From an uncultured Collinsella sp. (lineage in GTDB: Bacteria; Actinomycetota; Coriobacteriia; Coriobacteriales; Coriobacteriaceae), in contig CAAEDE010000029.1 of NCBI GenBank assembly GCA_900754525.1, forward strand, positions 1 through 64,000: a DNA stretch of 64,000 bases. Direction: 5' to 3'. This document shows, piece by piece, positions 17,413 to 26,451 of this stretch. The notes under the pieces were generated by a model. That model saw only the letters and a list, made by a program, of their open reading frames with translations. It was not told the origin of the DNA and did no database searches. A program made the translations under genes and the position numbers. How positions within the stretch are numbered: position 1 is the first letter of the stretch; the number at the start of each line of letters is the position of its first letter.

Positions 17413-19092
17413 ATGGCGGAGTTTATCTACCAGATGTATCAGGCTCGCAAGGCCCATGGCGACAAGGTGATCCTTGACGATGTGACCCTGAGCTTCTACC
17501 CCGGTGCCAAGATCGGCGTCGTGGGCCCCAACGGTATGGGCAAGTCGACCCTGCTCAAGATCATGGCCGGCATCGAGGAGGTCTCCAACGGCGATGCCAG
17601 GCTTACCCCCGGCTACACCGTGGGCATCCTGCAGCAGGAGCCGCCGCTCGACGACGACAAGACCGTCATCGAGAACGTGCGCATGGCATTTGGCGACATG
17701 ATCGCCAAGGTCGATCGCTTCAATAAGATTGGCGAGGAGATGTGCGACCCGGATTGCGACATGGACGCCCTCATGGCCGAGATGGGCAAGCTCCAGGACG
17801 AGATCGACGCCGCCGATGGCTGGGATATCGATTCCAAGCTCGGCCAGGCCATGGACGCCCTGCAGCTGCCCGATTCCGACATGCCGGTCAACGTGCTTTC
17901 CGGCGGCGAGCGCCGTCGCGTGGCCCTGTGCAAGCTGCTGCTCGAGGCTCCCGACCTGCTGTTGCTCGACGAGCCCACGAACCACCTGGACGCCGAGTCG
18001 ATCCTGTGGCTCGAGCACTTCCTGCATAACTACCAGGGTGCAGTGCTGGCCGTCACGCACGACCGCTACTTCTTGGATAACGTTGCCGAGTGGATCTGCG
18101 AGGTCGACCGCGGTCACCTCTATCCCTACAAGGGCAACTACTCCACGTATCTGGAGACCAAGGCCGCCCGTATCGAGGCGCAGGGCAACCGCGACGCCAA
18201 GCTCGCCAAGCGCATGGAGGCCGAGCTCGAGTGGGTACGCAGCTCGCCCAAGGCTCGCCAGGCCAAGAACAAGGCCCGTCTGGCTCGCTATGAGGAGATG
18301 GAGGCCGAGGCGCGCGCAAGCCAGAAGCTCGACTGGACTGACATTCGCATCCCTGTGGGTCCGCGTCTGGGCAACAAGGTGCTTGAGGCTCATCACCTGC
18401 ACAAGGAGTTTGACGGTCGCGTGCTCATCGACGACCTATCATTCACCCTGCCGCGCAACGGCATCGTGGGCGTCATCGGCCCCAACGGTGTCGGTAAGAC
18501 CACACTGTTCAAGACGATTGTGGGTCTGGAGCCGCTGACTTCGGGCGAGCTCGAGGTGGGCGAGACCGTCAAGATTTCTTACGTCGATCAGAACCGCTCT
18601 GGCATCGACCCCGATAAGAACCTGTGGGAGGTCGTCTCGGATGGCCTGGACCACATGATGGTCGGCGAGACTGAGGTTCCGAGCCGCGCTTATGTGGCGA
18701 GCTTTGGCTTTAAGGGCCAGGACCAGCAGAAGCGCGCCGGCGTACTCTCCGGTGGCGAGCGCAACCGTCTGAACCTGGCGCTTACGCTCAAGCAGGGCGG
18801 CAACCTGCTGCTCCTCGACGAGCCCACGAACGACCTCGACGTCGAGACGCTGTCCTCGCTCGAGGCGGCGCTGCTCGAGTTCCCGGGCTGCTCGGTGGTT
18901 ATTAGCCACGACCGTATGTTCCTGGACCGCGTTGCCACGCACATCCTGGCGTGGGAAGGCACCGACGAGAACCCGGGCAACTGGTATTGGTTTGAGGGCA
19001 ACTTTGAGGCCTATCAGGCCAACCGTATCGAGCGCCTTGGTGAGGACGCAGCCCAGCCGCATCGTATTCACCGCAAGCTGACGCGTGACTAA
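17413..19092 (+). CDS. ettA: Energy-dependent translational throttle protein EttA (ABC-F)
   Basis: A 559-residue soluble tandem-ABC protein that binds the ribosomal E site and gates the first elongation step according to ATP level. The first cassette has Walker A GPNGMGKST (about 36-44), signature LSGGERRRV and Walker B LLLLDEPTNHLD. The second has GPNGVGKTT (about 357), LSGGERNR and LLLLDEPTNDLD. The arm and the charged linker after the first cassette are present. There are no membrane segments. Lies alone between a terminator and a repeated 3' element. Confidence 0.94.
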   Translation: MAEFIYQMYQARKAHGDKVILDDVTLSFYPGAKIGVVGPNGMGKSTLLKIMAGIEEVSNGDARLTPGYTVGILQQEPPLDDDKTVIENVRMAFGDMIAKVDRFNKIGEEMCDPDCDMDALMAEMGKLQDEIDAADGWDIDSKLGQAMDALQLPDSDMPVNVLSGGERRRVALCKLLLEAPDLLLLDEPTNHLDAESILWLEHFLHNYQGAVLAVTHDRYFLDNVAEWICEVDRGHLYPYKGNYSTYLETKAARIEAQGNRDAKLAKRMEAELEWVRSSPKARQAKNKARLARYEEMEAEARASQKLDWTDIRIPVGPRLGNKVLEAHHLHKEFDGRVLIDDLSFTLPRNGIVGVIGPNGVGKTTLFKTIVGLEPLTSGELEVGETVKISYVDQNRSGIDPDKNLWEVVSDGLDHMMVGETEVPSRAYVASFGFKGQDQQKRAGVLSGGERNRLNLALTLKQGGNLLLLDEPTNDLDVETLSSLEAALLEFPGCSVVISHDRMFLDRVATHILAWEGTDENPGNWYWFEGNFEAYQANRIERLGEDAAQPHRIHRKLTRD

Positions 19093-19095
19093 TTT

Positions 19096-19232
19096 GTTAC
19101 GCGGTTTTACCAAACCGCGTAACTGCTCGACGCTGCGCAGGCCGCAAGCACCCCATCTTGCCGTTCAAGCCGTCGCTCGCGTACCGAAGTACGCGTCGCT
19201 CCTCTTTCACGGCAACCTGGGGCACTTGCGGC
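19096..19232 (+). repeat. Structured 3' element, copy 1
   Basis: Two parts lie directly after the ettA stop. The first is a perfect 12-base hairpin GTTACGCGGTTT/AAACCGCGTAAC (19096-19123). The second is a 92-nt hairpin (19141-19232) closed by GCCGCAAG/CTTGCGGC. Inside are CCCCA-TC-TTGCCGT opposite ACGGCAA-CC-TGGGG, a loop with GTTCAA..CGTCG facing TCCTCTTTCACG, and an apical GCGTAC/GTACGC stem. The same architecture recurs at 29590-29724 and 46445-46545, in each case reading away from a stop codon. Confidence 0.8.
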
Positions 19233-19266
19233 CCGCTCGCTGTTGGTTACGCAACATCAACAAATA

Positions 19267-19302
19267 AAACGGCTCAAATCCTGATTTGGATTTGAGCCGT
19301 TT
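19267..19302 (-). terminator. Terminator of the 19307-20614 gene
   Basis: Perfect 15-base arms (AAACGGCTCAAATCC and complement) lie five bases beyond the stop of the minus-strand gene and run into A/T on both sides, so it may work in both directions. Confidence 0.75.
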
Positions 19303-19306
19303 GTCG

Positions 19307-20614
19307 TTACTGCTCGGGTTCTTCGACTTTATCGATGGCCCAGGTGGCTCCGAGGCCACCGGTGGTGTTGCGGCGAATGCGCACGGTGACTTCGTGGCGC
19401 TCGCCGGCCTGCGTATAGTGCAGGGGAAAGCTTGCGCGGTTTCGCGCGGCCTCGATGGTGCCGCGCTCGCGGGCGATCCGGTAGTACTCGCCGATGATGC
19501 CGAGCGTGTCGGCGCCGTAGGGGAGATAGGTCGACAGCTGGTGTAGCAACGGGCCGGGGCAGAAGACCTCGGTTGCGAAATCGATGGGGAAGTCCTCGGG
19601 GATGGTCGGTGCTGCGGGTGCGGGGGCCGGTGCTGCAGCGGGGGCCGGAGACGGTGCCGGTGCGGGAATTTGGTCGCAAGCAGCGGCGGGCACGGATTCG
19701 ATGACGGGTGCGGGCTCCTGCGTCGAATCCGGCTTGATCGCGGAATCTGCGGGCTTCACGGTGACGGGCGCGTCTGCGGCTGCAGTTTCAATCTCAACCT
19801 GCGTTGCGTTCTCGTTCTCGACGCTCGGCTTTACCTCGATGGGCGTGGATGCCATGGTGGTGATGCCGGCGTTGGCGTTCTCGGGGTCATAGACGACCGT
19901 GAGCGAGATAGCGGGCTGCGGCGTCTCGGGCTCCGGCGTCGACTCGGAAGCGTCTTGATCGTCGGGCTCGTCGGACTGATCGTCTTCGGCCTCGTTGCCA
20001 AAGACATCGCTGTTTTGGAACGCAGGCGTCTCGGTTTGGTCAGCAGCTTCTTCGGTTGTCGACTTGGGAGCCTCGTTGAGCTCCACAGTGGCTTCCTGCT
20101 TGGATATGACTTTGGGATCGGTCATGGCGGCGATTTCGGTTTCGGCTTCTGCCGTTACCTCAATAGCGACTTCGATCTCTGTCTCGGGCTCGGATTCCGG
20201 CACGGCTTCAACCATGGCTTCGGGCTTGGGACGCTTAACGTGCTTGGGACGCATGGCCTTGAGGTCCTTCTCACTGCGCTTTTTCTTTTTGTAGGACTGC
20301 TTAGCGCCCTTGGCTGCCTTGGGCTTGTCCTCGCCCTTGGCAAGGGCGGCATCCCAAGCCTTGTTGGCGATGACGGTGGCATACAGGCGACCGCCCTTAA
20401 AGACGGTCAGCTTAATGCAGTCGTCGAGCTCCTCGAGCAGCTCGCGCGTGGACTCGAAGCCCAGGTCATAAGCGGTCATGTCGCCGGCGGCGAGCGCCTC
20501 CTCGACCTGTGTCATAAACGTTTGCTTGCCGCACCCAATCGCGTCGCGCAGCAGGCGATACAGATAGATGTGGTTGCCCAGCGAAAGCGTGGGCCTAACT
20601 ATTGTCTTGCTCAT
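19307..20614 (-). CDS. Uncharacterised protein with basic N-terminal domain and acidic/proline-rich linker
   Basis: A 435-residue protein of unknown function. Residues 1-95 form a compact domain (NHIYLYRLLRDAIGCGK, then LLEELDDCIKLTVFKGGRLYATVI) resembling small winged-helix/LOTUS-like units. A Lys-rich stretch (about 100-130) follows, then about 200 residues rich in Glu, Pro and Ala. Residues about 340-435 form a second folded domain beginning PIDFATEVFCPGPLL. No membrane segment or signal peptide is seen. ATG at 20614 follows GAGGAG. An RNA- or DNA-binding role is a guess. Confidence 0.75.
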   Translation of the reverse strand: MSKTIVRPTLSLGNHIYLYRLLRDAIGCGKQTFMTQVEEALAAGDMTAYDLGFESTRELLEELDDCIKLTVFKGGRLYATVIANKAWDAALAKGEDKPKAAKGAKQSYKKKKRSEKDLKAMRPKHVKRPKPEAMVEAVPESEPETEIEVAIEVTAEAETEIAAMTDPKVISKQEATVELNEAPKSTTEEAADQTETPAFQNSDVFGNEAEDDQSDEPDDQDASESTPEPETPQPAISLTVVYDPENANAGITTMASTPIEVKPSVENENATQVEIETAAADAPVTVKPADSAIKPDSTQEPAPVIESVPAAACDQIPAPAPSPAPAAAPAPAPAAPTIPEDFPIDFATEVFCPGPLLHQLSTYLPYGADTLGIIGEYYRIARERGTIEAARNRASFPLHYTQAGERHEVTVRIRRNTTGGLGATWAIDKVEEPEQ

Positions 20615-20688
20615 GGCAAATCTCCTCTTTACACATGTAAAGCATCTTACCATCGCATGGCGTTCGCCATGGCGGCGCCCAAAGCAAA

Positions 20689-20721
20689 CGGGCGCGAACC
20701 GCTTTCGATTCGCGCCCGTTG
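20689..20721. terminator. Terminator after the 20755-21708 gene
   Basis: The arms AACGGGCGCGAA and TTCGCGCCCGTT form a near-perfect stem. It lies about 33 bases beyond the minus-strand stop and upstream of the next minus-strand gene. Confidence 0.7.
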
Positions 20722-20754
20722 TACAGGTCGGTTATCTATGAGAGACAAATGTGC

Positions 20755-21708
20755 TTAGTTGCCCGATGCCGTGCCTTGGCTCGAGTTGTCAGATGCCGTG
20801 CCGGACGCGGTTCCGCTCGAGCTGTTGGTGTTGCTACTGTCTGCTGAGCCCGTTCCCGACGTGGTGTCGCTCGTCTGGCCGCCCGTGCTCGGCTGCGAAC
20901 CGTCAGTCGTTTGGCTTGAGTCGGTCGTGCCGGACGGCGTGCCACTGTTGGCCGTAGAGGAATCGGTGCCTTGCGATTGGTTTTGGGTGTTCGAGGACGA
21001 ATCGGCAGAGGTGGAACTGTCTTGCGTGCCGTCCGCCTGTGTCTGCTGATCTTGCGACTGGGTGTTGCCATTTGCATCGCTCTCGGTCGTGCGCGACGAA
21101 AGGATTGGCTCGGGGCGCTCGCCCAGACCCTCGCCGGCAGTGGTGATAAGGATGGCGCCAGCGCAGGCGATGACCGCGACGATGGCGATGGCGATCGAGA
21201 AGACGATGACCTTCTTTTGCGTCTGGCTGCGCTCTGCCGCCGCCTTGGCGCGCAGGCTGTTGGGGGCGACGCGCGCCGTGGTCGCGCGTCCCGCAACCTG
21301 GCGCATCTCCTGCGTGGTCGCGGCGCCACCTAGGTGCTCCTCGACATCGGGCTCAACGGGCTCGTAGGCGCCGGCAGGGTAGTCGACAGCGGCATGCGTG
21401 CCCTTGATTGCTTCGGCGCTGGCAGAGATAAAGTGGCGGTAGACCTGCGAGGACACAACGGTGATGACCGAGCTCACGGCGGCACCAATTACTGAACCAG
21501 CGATACCAATCTTGGAGGCAAGCGCGACGCTCGTGGCAGCAGCTGCGGCGCCGGCGATGATCTGGGGAATGGAAATGTCATCGAACAGGCCCTTTTTGGG
21601 CGCGATGGCCATGGTCTGTCCGATGGAATGGTTCTCGTGCACGCCGTTGTTGAGCGATGCCGGCGTCATGACGCGCGTGCGCGGCGCGTCGGTGTACTTG
21701 GTTGTCAT
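20755..21708 (-). CDS. Membrane-anchored protein with Ser/Thr-rich low-complexity tail
   Basis: A 317-residue protein of unknown function. Residues about 47-85 hold two close hydrophobic stretches (IIAGAAAAATSVALA, VIGAAVSSVITVVS), and a stronger single membrane helix (VIVFSIAIAIVAVIACAGAILI) follows near 167-188. The remaining ~125 residues are Ser, Thr, Gly, Asp, Asn and Gln repeats with no LPxTG motif, resembling an extended extracellular stalk. The start at 21708 is fixed by GGAGG in GGGAGGACCCC; the longer upstream frame lacks this. A surface stalk or wall-spanning role is plausible. Confidence 0.75.
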   Translation of the reverse strand: MTTKYTDAPRTRVMTPASLNNGVHENHSIGQTMAIAPKKGLFDDISIPQIIAGAAAAATSVALASKIGIAGSVIGAAVSSVITVVSSQVYRHFISASAEAIKGTHAAVDYPAGAYEPVEPDVEEHLGGAATTQEMRQVAGRATTARVAPNSLRAKAAAERSQTQKKVIVFSIAIAIVAVIACAGAILITTAGEGLGERPEPILSSRTTESDANGNTQSQDQQTQADGTQDSSTSADSSSNTQNQSQGTDSSTANSGTPSGTTDSSQTTDGSQPSTGGQTSDTTSGTGSADSSNTNSSSGTASGTASDNSSQGTASGN

Positions 21709-21911
21709 ACGGGGTCCTCCCGGTGTAAATCTGCTTCGTTTCGTGTAGCCATCAGGGTACCCACCAGATGTGAATCGTACGTGACATTTAACAGATACCA
21801 TCAACTCATCAATTGCTCACCAAGTTGGTGGGATGCGGTTCCACTCGGCGGTTGAACTACAATAGGACTTGCTAATTGTTGTGAATGGCGTCTACGCACG
21901 GGAGCATTCTT

Positions 21912-23891
21912 ATGAATCTTCACCTTTCTCAGTCTGATGGCTTTTTGCGTGTGGCGGCGGCCTCGCCGCGGATTCGCGTGGCCGATGTCGAGGGCAATGC
22001 CGAGGTTGCGCTGGCGGCTGTTCGCGAGGCTACCGAGCGCGGCGTTCGCGCGCTGGTGCTGCCCGAGCTTAACCTGACCGGCTATACCGCGGCCGACCTG
22101 TTCCATAACCGCACGCTGCTGCATGCCTGCGAAGCAGCGCTGGTGCACATACTCGATGAAACCCGTGAGCTGCCGATCGTCTTTACCGTTGGCTTGCCCG
22201 TTGCGGTGGCTGAAAACATCTACAACTGCGCGGCCGTGTGCTGTGCGGGCGAGCTTTTGGGCCTCACGGCCAAGAAGTATCTGCCCAACTATGGCGAGTT
22301 CTATGAGCGTCGCTGGTTTGCTCCGGCGCCTGCGGATCCCGTGTGGGTTGAATTTGCCGGTCGGGGTCCGGTTCCGCTGGGCTCGGGGCTTATCTACCGT
22401 TGCTGTGATGAGGGTGCCGAGGATATGGTGCTGGGCGTTGAGGTCTGTGAGGACCTGTGGGTGCCGGCGCCGCCTTCGACCGAGATGGCGCTTGCCGGTG
22501 CGACGGTGATTCTCAACCCGTCGGCTTCGGACGAAATCATCGGTAAGGCAGACTATCGCCGCAGCCTCATCTCTAACCAGAGCGCACGCCTGTACTGCGC
22601 CTATGCCTATGCGGACGCGAGCGAGGGCGAGTCCACGACCGACATGGTCTTTGCAGGCGAGAACCTCGTCTACGAAAACGGTTCGAAGCTCGCCGCGACC
22701 AAACTGCTTACCTGCGATATGGCCGTCGCCGATGTCGATCTTGACCGTCTGGTTGCCGAGCGCCGTCGCTCGACGACGTGGACGCGCGCGGACGATGCGC
22801 CGGAGGCCACGACCGTTGAGTTTTCGTTTGAGGGCGTGCTGGCCGAAGAACCTGTCCTGCGCGATGCCTGCGATATCGACCGCGTTTTCCCGCGCGCGCC
22901 CTTTGTGCCGGCCGACCACGGCGACTTGGCTGAGCGCTGCGAGACGATCCTCGATCTGCAGACTGCGGGCCTCAAGACCCGCCTTGCCCACACGGGTACC
23001 AAGGCTGCGGTTATCGGCCTTTCGGGCGGCTTGGACTCCACGCTAGCGCTGCTTGTGACCGTGCGTGCCTTCGATGCACTGGGGCTGCCGCGCACTGGTA
23101 TCACAGCCGTGTCCATGCCCGGCTTCGGCACGACTCATCGCACCAAGTCGAATGCCGAGTCGCTCGCTCGCGACCTAGGTGTGAGCTTCCGCGAGGTTTC
23201 GATCCACGCGGCTGTGGAGCAGCACTTCAAGGACATTGAGCATGATCCGGCCGTGCAGGACGTGACCTACGAGAACAGCCAGGCGCGCGAGCGTACGCAG
23301 ATTCTGATGGATCTGGCCAACCAGGCTGGCGGTTTTGTCATTGGCACGGGCGACCTGTCGGAGCTGGCGCTCGGCTGGGCTACCTATAACGGCGACCACA
23401 TGAGCATGTACGCCGTCAACGCGAGCGTGCCCAAGACGCTTGTGCGCCATCTGGTACGCTATGCCGCCGATGTCTTTGGCGGGCGCATTGCCGAGGTCTT
23501 GCTCGATATCCTCGATACGCCGGTGTCCCCCGAGCTTCTGCCGCCCACAGGCGACGGCGAGATTGCGCAGAAGACCGAGGATTTGGTGGGCCCGTACGAG
23601 CTGCACGACTACTTCCTCTACTACCTGCTGCGTTTTGGCTTTGAGCCGGGCAAGATCTACCGCATGGCGCTCAAGAGCTTCGAGGGCGTCTACGACGCCA
23701 AGACCGTCCACACGTGGCTACGTACGTTCTACCGTCGCTTCTTTGCCCAGCAGTTTAAGCGCAGCTGCCTGCCCGATGGTCCCAAGGTGGGCTCGGTGAC
23801 GCTCAGCCCGCGCGGCGATTGGCGTATGCCGAGTGACGCTAGCTCGCGTCTGTGGCTTGCGCAGATCGACGCGCTCAATCCAGTTGACTAA
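21912..23891 (+). CDS. nadE: Glutamine-dependent NAD+ synthetase
   Basis: A 659-residue two-domain enzyme that amidates nicotinic acid adenine dinucleotide. The N-terminal glutaminase (about 1-280) shows the nitrilase triad: Glu in LPELNLTG, Lys in TAKKYLPN and Cys in EVCEDLW. The C-terminal synthetase has the ATP-pyrophosphatase loop GLSGGLDSTLAL near 372 and GTGDLSELALGWATY near 484. ATG at 21912 follows GGAG. An odd-length dyad CACCAA-G-TTGGTG lies at about 21821-21833, ahead of a weak TACAAT -10 sequence. Confidence 0.94.
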   Translation: MNLHLSQSDGFLRVAAASPRIRVADVEGNAEVALAAVREATERGVRALVLPELNLTGYTAADLFHNRTLLHACEAALVHILDETRELPIVFTVGLPVAVAENIYNCAAVCCAGELLGLTAKKYLPNYGEFYERRWFAPAPADPVWVEFAGRGPVPLGSGLIYRCCDEGAEDMVLGVEVCEDLWVPAPPSTEMALAGATVILNPSASDEIIGKADYRRSLISNQSARLYCAYAYADASEGESTTDMVFAGENLVYENGSKLAATKLLTCDMAVADVDLDRLVAERRRSTTWTRADDAPEATTVEFSFEGVLAEEPVLRDACDIDRVFPRAPFVPADHGDLAERCETILDLQTAGLKTRLAHTGTKAAVIGLSGGLDSTLALLVTVRAFDALGLPRTGITAVSMPGFGTTHRTKSNAESLARDLGVSFREVSIHAAVEQHFKDIEHDPAVQDVTYENSQARERTQILMDLANQAGGFVIGTGDLSELALGWATYNGDHMSMYAVNASVPKTLVRHLVRYAADVFGGRIAEVLLDILDTPVSPELLPPTGDGEIAQKTEDLVGPYELHDYFLYYLLRFGFEPGKIYRMALKSFEGVYDAKTVHTWLRTFYRRFFAQQFKRSCLPDGPKVGSVTLSPRGDWRMPSDASSRLWLAQIDALNPVD

Positions 23892-23959
23892 GGTTGGCTA
23901 AATTGAACCAATACGGGGGTAGCAAGCGTTACACTTTTGCAATCTGATGGCCCGTATCG

Positions 23960-23990
23960 CGCGGCGCTCTTGTCGGAGCGCCGCGTTTTT
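23960..23990 (+). terminator. Terminator after nadE
   Basis: CGCGGCGCTC and GAGCGCCGCG form a ten-pair stem followed by TTTTT, ending 20 bases before the aminotransferase start. Confidence 0.75.
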
Positions 23991-24009
23991 CATATCGAAA
24001 GGTGGCACC

Positions 24010-25173
24010 ATGCAGGCATCGCAGCGTCTCGACCGCTTTGGCGCGGAGGTCTTCGCCTCGCTCAACAACAAGCTTCTCGCGCTGAAGGCTCAGGGAAAGA
24101 CCATTTACAACATGAGCGTGGGCACGCCCGACTTTAAGCCGTACGACCACGTGGTCGAGGCGCTCACGCAGGCAGCCCAAGATCCCGAGATGTGGAAGTA
24201 TGCCCTGCGCGACCTGCCCGAACTCAAGCAAGCCGTGTGCGATTACTATGAGCGTCGCTTTGGCGTTTCGGGCATTACGCCGTCCATGGTGCAGTCGTGC
24301 AACGGCACGCAGGAGGGCGTGGGCCATTTGGGCCTGGCCCTGCTCGATCCGGGTGACACCATTCTGGTTCCCGATCCGTGCTACCCGGTCTTTGAGGCGG
24401 GTGCCAAGATCGCCGATGCCAAGCTCGAATACTATCCGCTGGTTGCCGAGCATAATTACCTGCCCTATGTGGCGGGTATCGATCCCGAGGTGGCCGATCG
24501 TGCCAAGTATATGATCGTGTCGCTGCCCGCGAACCCGGTCGGCTCGGTGGGCACGCCCGAGGTCTACGAGGAGATTATCGCCTTTGCCCGCGAGCATGAT
24601 CTGTTGATCGTTCATGACAACGCGTACTCCGACATCGTGTTTGACGGCGAGCCCGGCGGCAGCTTCTTGCAGTATCCCGGTGCGCTTGAGGTGGGCGTGG
24701 AGTTCTTCTCGCTTTCCAAGTCGTTTAACGTCACCGGTGCCCGCATCGGCTTTTTGGTCGGTCGCGAGGATGTGGTCTCGGCCTTTGCCAAGCTGCGCGG
24801 CCAGATCGACTTTGGTATGTTCTTCCCGATCCAGAAGGCCGCCATCGCCTGCCTGAACGGTCCGCGCGATGAGGTCGAGGCGCAGCGTCTGAAGTACCAG
24901 GAACGCCGCGATGCCCTGTGCGACGGTCTTGAGGGCCTGGGCTGGGAGCGTCCCAACGCGCATGGCTCTATGTTTGTGTGGGCCAAGCTTCCCGGTGGTC
25001 GCACCGATTCCATGGCGTTTTGCGAGGAGCTTATGGAGAAGGCCGGCGTTGTGGTGACGCCGGGCGCGAGCTTTGGCCCTTCGGGCGAGGGGCACGTGCG
25101 TATGGCACTGGTCCTGCCACCCGATCAGATCGCTTTGGCTGTCGAGGCCATTCGCGAGGCGGGCCTGTATTAG
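24010..25173 (+). CDS. Class I/II PLP-dependent aminotransferase
   Basis: A 387-residue fold-type I aminotransferase. The PLP lysine lies in SLSKSFNVTGARIGF (about 239). VQSCNGTQEGVGHLGLAL, SLPANPVGSVGTP and the C-terminal RMALVLPP motif also match. It resembles LL-diaminopimelate and N-acetyl-diaminopimelate aminotransferases, which would fit the dapH/M20 genes about 6-10 kb downstream. Aspartate- or alanine-type activity is equally possible. AAAGGTGG precedes the start. A terminator lies just upstream, so it has its own promoter or depends on readthrough. Confidence 0.82.
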   Translation: MQASQRLDRFGAEVFASLNNKLLALKAQGKTIYNMSVGTPDFKPYDHVVEALTQAAQDPEMWKYALRDLPELKQAVCDYYERRFGVSGITPSMVQSCNGTQEGVGHLGLALLDPGDTILVPDPCYPVFEAGAKIADAKLEYYPLVAEHNYLPYVAGIDPEVADRAKYMIVSLPANPVGSVGTPEVYEEIIAFAREHDLLIVHDNAYSDIVFDGEPGGSFLQYPGALEVGVEFFSLSKSFNVTGARIGFLVGREDVVSAFAKLRGQIDFGMFFPIQKAAIACLNGPRDEVEAQRLKYQERRDALCDGLEGLGWERPNAHGSMFVWAKLPGGRTDSMAFCEELMEKAGVVVTPGASFGPSGEGHVRMALVLPPDQIALAVEAIREAGLY

Positions 25174-25316
25174 AACCTATTTCGACTCGTCAATAGCTCG
25201 AAACCGATTTCGTGCAGTTATTTTACGAATTCTGCAATCAATTTCGGTAAACGGTCGATTTTTGGCTGCGAATAGGAGCATAATCAAAGTCCCGATTGGA
25301 TGTATTGGGATTACGG

Positions 25317-25347
25317 CAAGCCGCTCGGGTCGTTCCCGGGCGGCTTG
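25317..25347 (+). promoter_or_regulatory. Leader hairpin before ldh
   Basis: CAAGCCGCTCGGG pairs with CCCGGGCGGCTTG and is followed by TTTG. It stands about 26 bases before the ldh start. It could be the end of the preceding transcript or an attenuator for ldh. The rest of 25174-25316 shows no gene. Confidence 0.5.
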
Positions 25348-25373
25348 TTTGTGGAGAGAGATGGGAGTTTCTA

Positions 25374-26324
25374 ATGGTTAACGAGAAGAAGGTCGCTATT
25401 GTCGGCTGCGGCTTCGTCGGTTCGTCTTCGGCGTTCGCACTGATGCAGAGTGGTCTGTTCTCCGAGATGGTCCTCATCGACGTGGACAAGAACCGTGCCG
25501 AGGGTGAGGCCCTGGATATCGCGCACGGCATGACGTTTGCCGAGCCGATGAAGATCTACGCCGGCGATTATTCCGATGTCGCCGATGCCGCCATGATCGT
25601 CGTCACCGCTGGCGCTGCCCAGAAGCCCGGTGAGACCCGCCTGGACCTGGTCAACAAGAACGTAAACATCTTTAAGTCCATTATCCCCGAGATTAAGAAG
25701 TCTGGCTTCGACGGCATTCTGCTAATCGTCTCCAACCCGGTTGATGTTCTGACCTATGCCGCCATCAAGATGTCCGGCCTGCCCGAGGGCCATGTCATCG
25801 GTTCCGGCACCGTGCTCGACACCGGCCGTCTGCAGCAGATGCTTGGTGCCCACGTCGAGGTTGACCCGCGCGATGTCCAGGCCTATGTCATGGGCGAGCA
25901 CGGCGACTCCGAGTTTGTCGCTTGGTCCAGCGCTCAGGTTGCCGGCGTTCCGCTGAACACCTTCTGTGAGCTTCACGGCCACCTGGAGCATGAGGCTGCC
26001 GAGAAGCGTATCGCCGAGGACGTCAAAAACTCCGCCTACACCATCATCGAGAAGAAGCACGCCACCTACTATGGCGTCGCCATGGCCGTCAAGCGCATCT
26101 GCACCGCCGTCATGCGCGATGAGCAGACCGTTCTGCCCGTCTCCTCGCTCATGGTGGGCGAGTATGGCCTGTCCGATCTTGCCATCTCCATGCCGACCGT
26201 CGTCGGCCGCGATGGCGTTGTCTGCCGCGTCCCCGTGCCGCTGGACGATGACGAGCAGCATGAGCTCACCGCCTCCGCCAAGGCCCTCAAGGACATCATC
26301 GACAGCGTCGACTTCTCCTACTAA
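25374..26324 (+). CDS. ldh: L-lactate dehydrogenase
   Basis: A 316-residue NAD-dependent dehydrogenase that reduces pyruvate to L-lactate, regenerating NAD+ in fermentation. The Rossmann loop VGCGFVGSSSAF is at about 10-21, VTAGAAQKPGETRLDL carries the mobile loop Arg, NPVDVLTY the substrate Asp region, and GEHGDSEFVAWS the catalytic His. The loop composition (KPGETR) favours lactate over malate dehydrogenase. ATG at 25374 follows GGGAG. Confidence 0.94.
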   Translation: MVNEKKVAIVGCGFVGSSSAFALMQSGLFSEMVLIDVDKNRAEGEALDIAHGMTFAEPMKIYAGDYSDVADAAMIVVTAGAAQKPGETRLDLVNKNVNIFKSIIPEIKKSGFDGILLIVSNPVDVLTYAAIKMSGLPEGHVIGSGTVLDTGRLQQMLGAHVEVDPRDVQAYVMGEHGDSEFVAWSSAQVAGVPLNTFCELHGHLEHEAAEKRIAEDVKNSAYTIIEKKHATYYGVAMAVKRICTAVMRDEQTVLPVSSLMVGEYGLSDLAISMPTVVGRDGVVCRVPVPLDDDEQHELTASAKALKDIIDSVDFSY

Positions 26325-26356
26325 ATCAAGCTCGCTAGAGCGAAAAGCTACAATGA

Positions 26357-26395
26357 AGGCGTCCGAGCCCACACGGCGCGGGCGCCTTTTTGGTG
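26357..26395 (+). terminator. Terminator after ldh
   Basis: GGCGTCCG pairs with CGGGCGCC and is followed by TTTTT. Its T-run merges with the start of the repeat at 26390. Confidence 0.7.
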
Positions 26396-26422
26396 CAAAG
26401 TAACCTGACCCCAATGCACCAT
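26390..26422. repeat. TTGGTGCA palindromic repeat, copy 1
   Basis: A 33-base element with ends TTGGTGCA and TGCACCA around a core AACCTGACCCC. A further half copy (CCCAATGCACCA) follows. A second copy in the same orientation is at 27616-27648, so the two bracket one gene. Confidence 0.7.
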
Positions 26423-26451
26423 CCCAATGCACCATAGTTGATGGGAGGGCC

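Noticed and set aside
17065..18402. Minus-strand open frame of about 445 codons across sdpI and ettA
   Set aside because: It covers the end of sdpI, a terminator and half of ettA, and its composition is that of a reverse-complement shadow.
19670..20758. Plus-strand Gly/Leu-rich open frame opposite the 19307-20614 gene
   Set aside because: The low-complexity Gly, Leu and Val composition mirrors the Glu/Pro/Ala linker of the minus-strand gene; there is no start signal.
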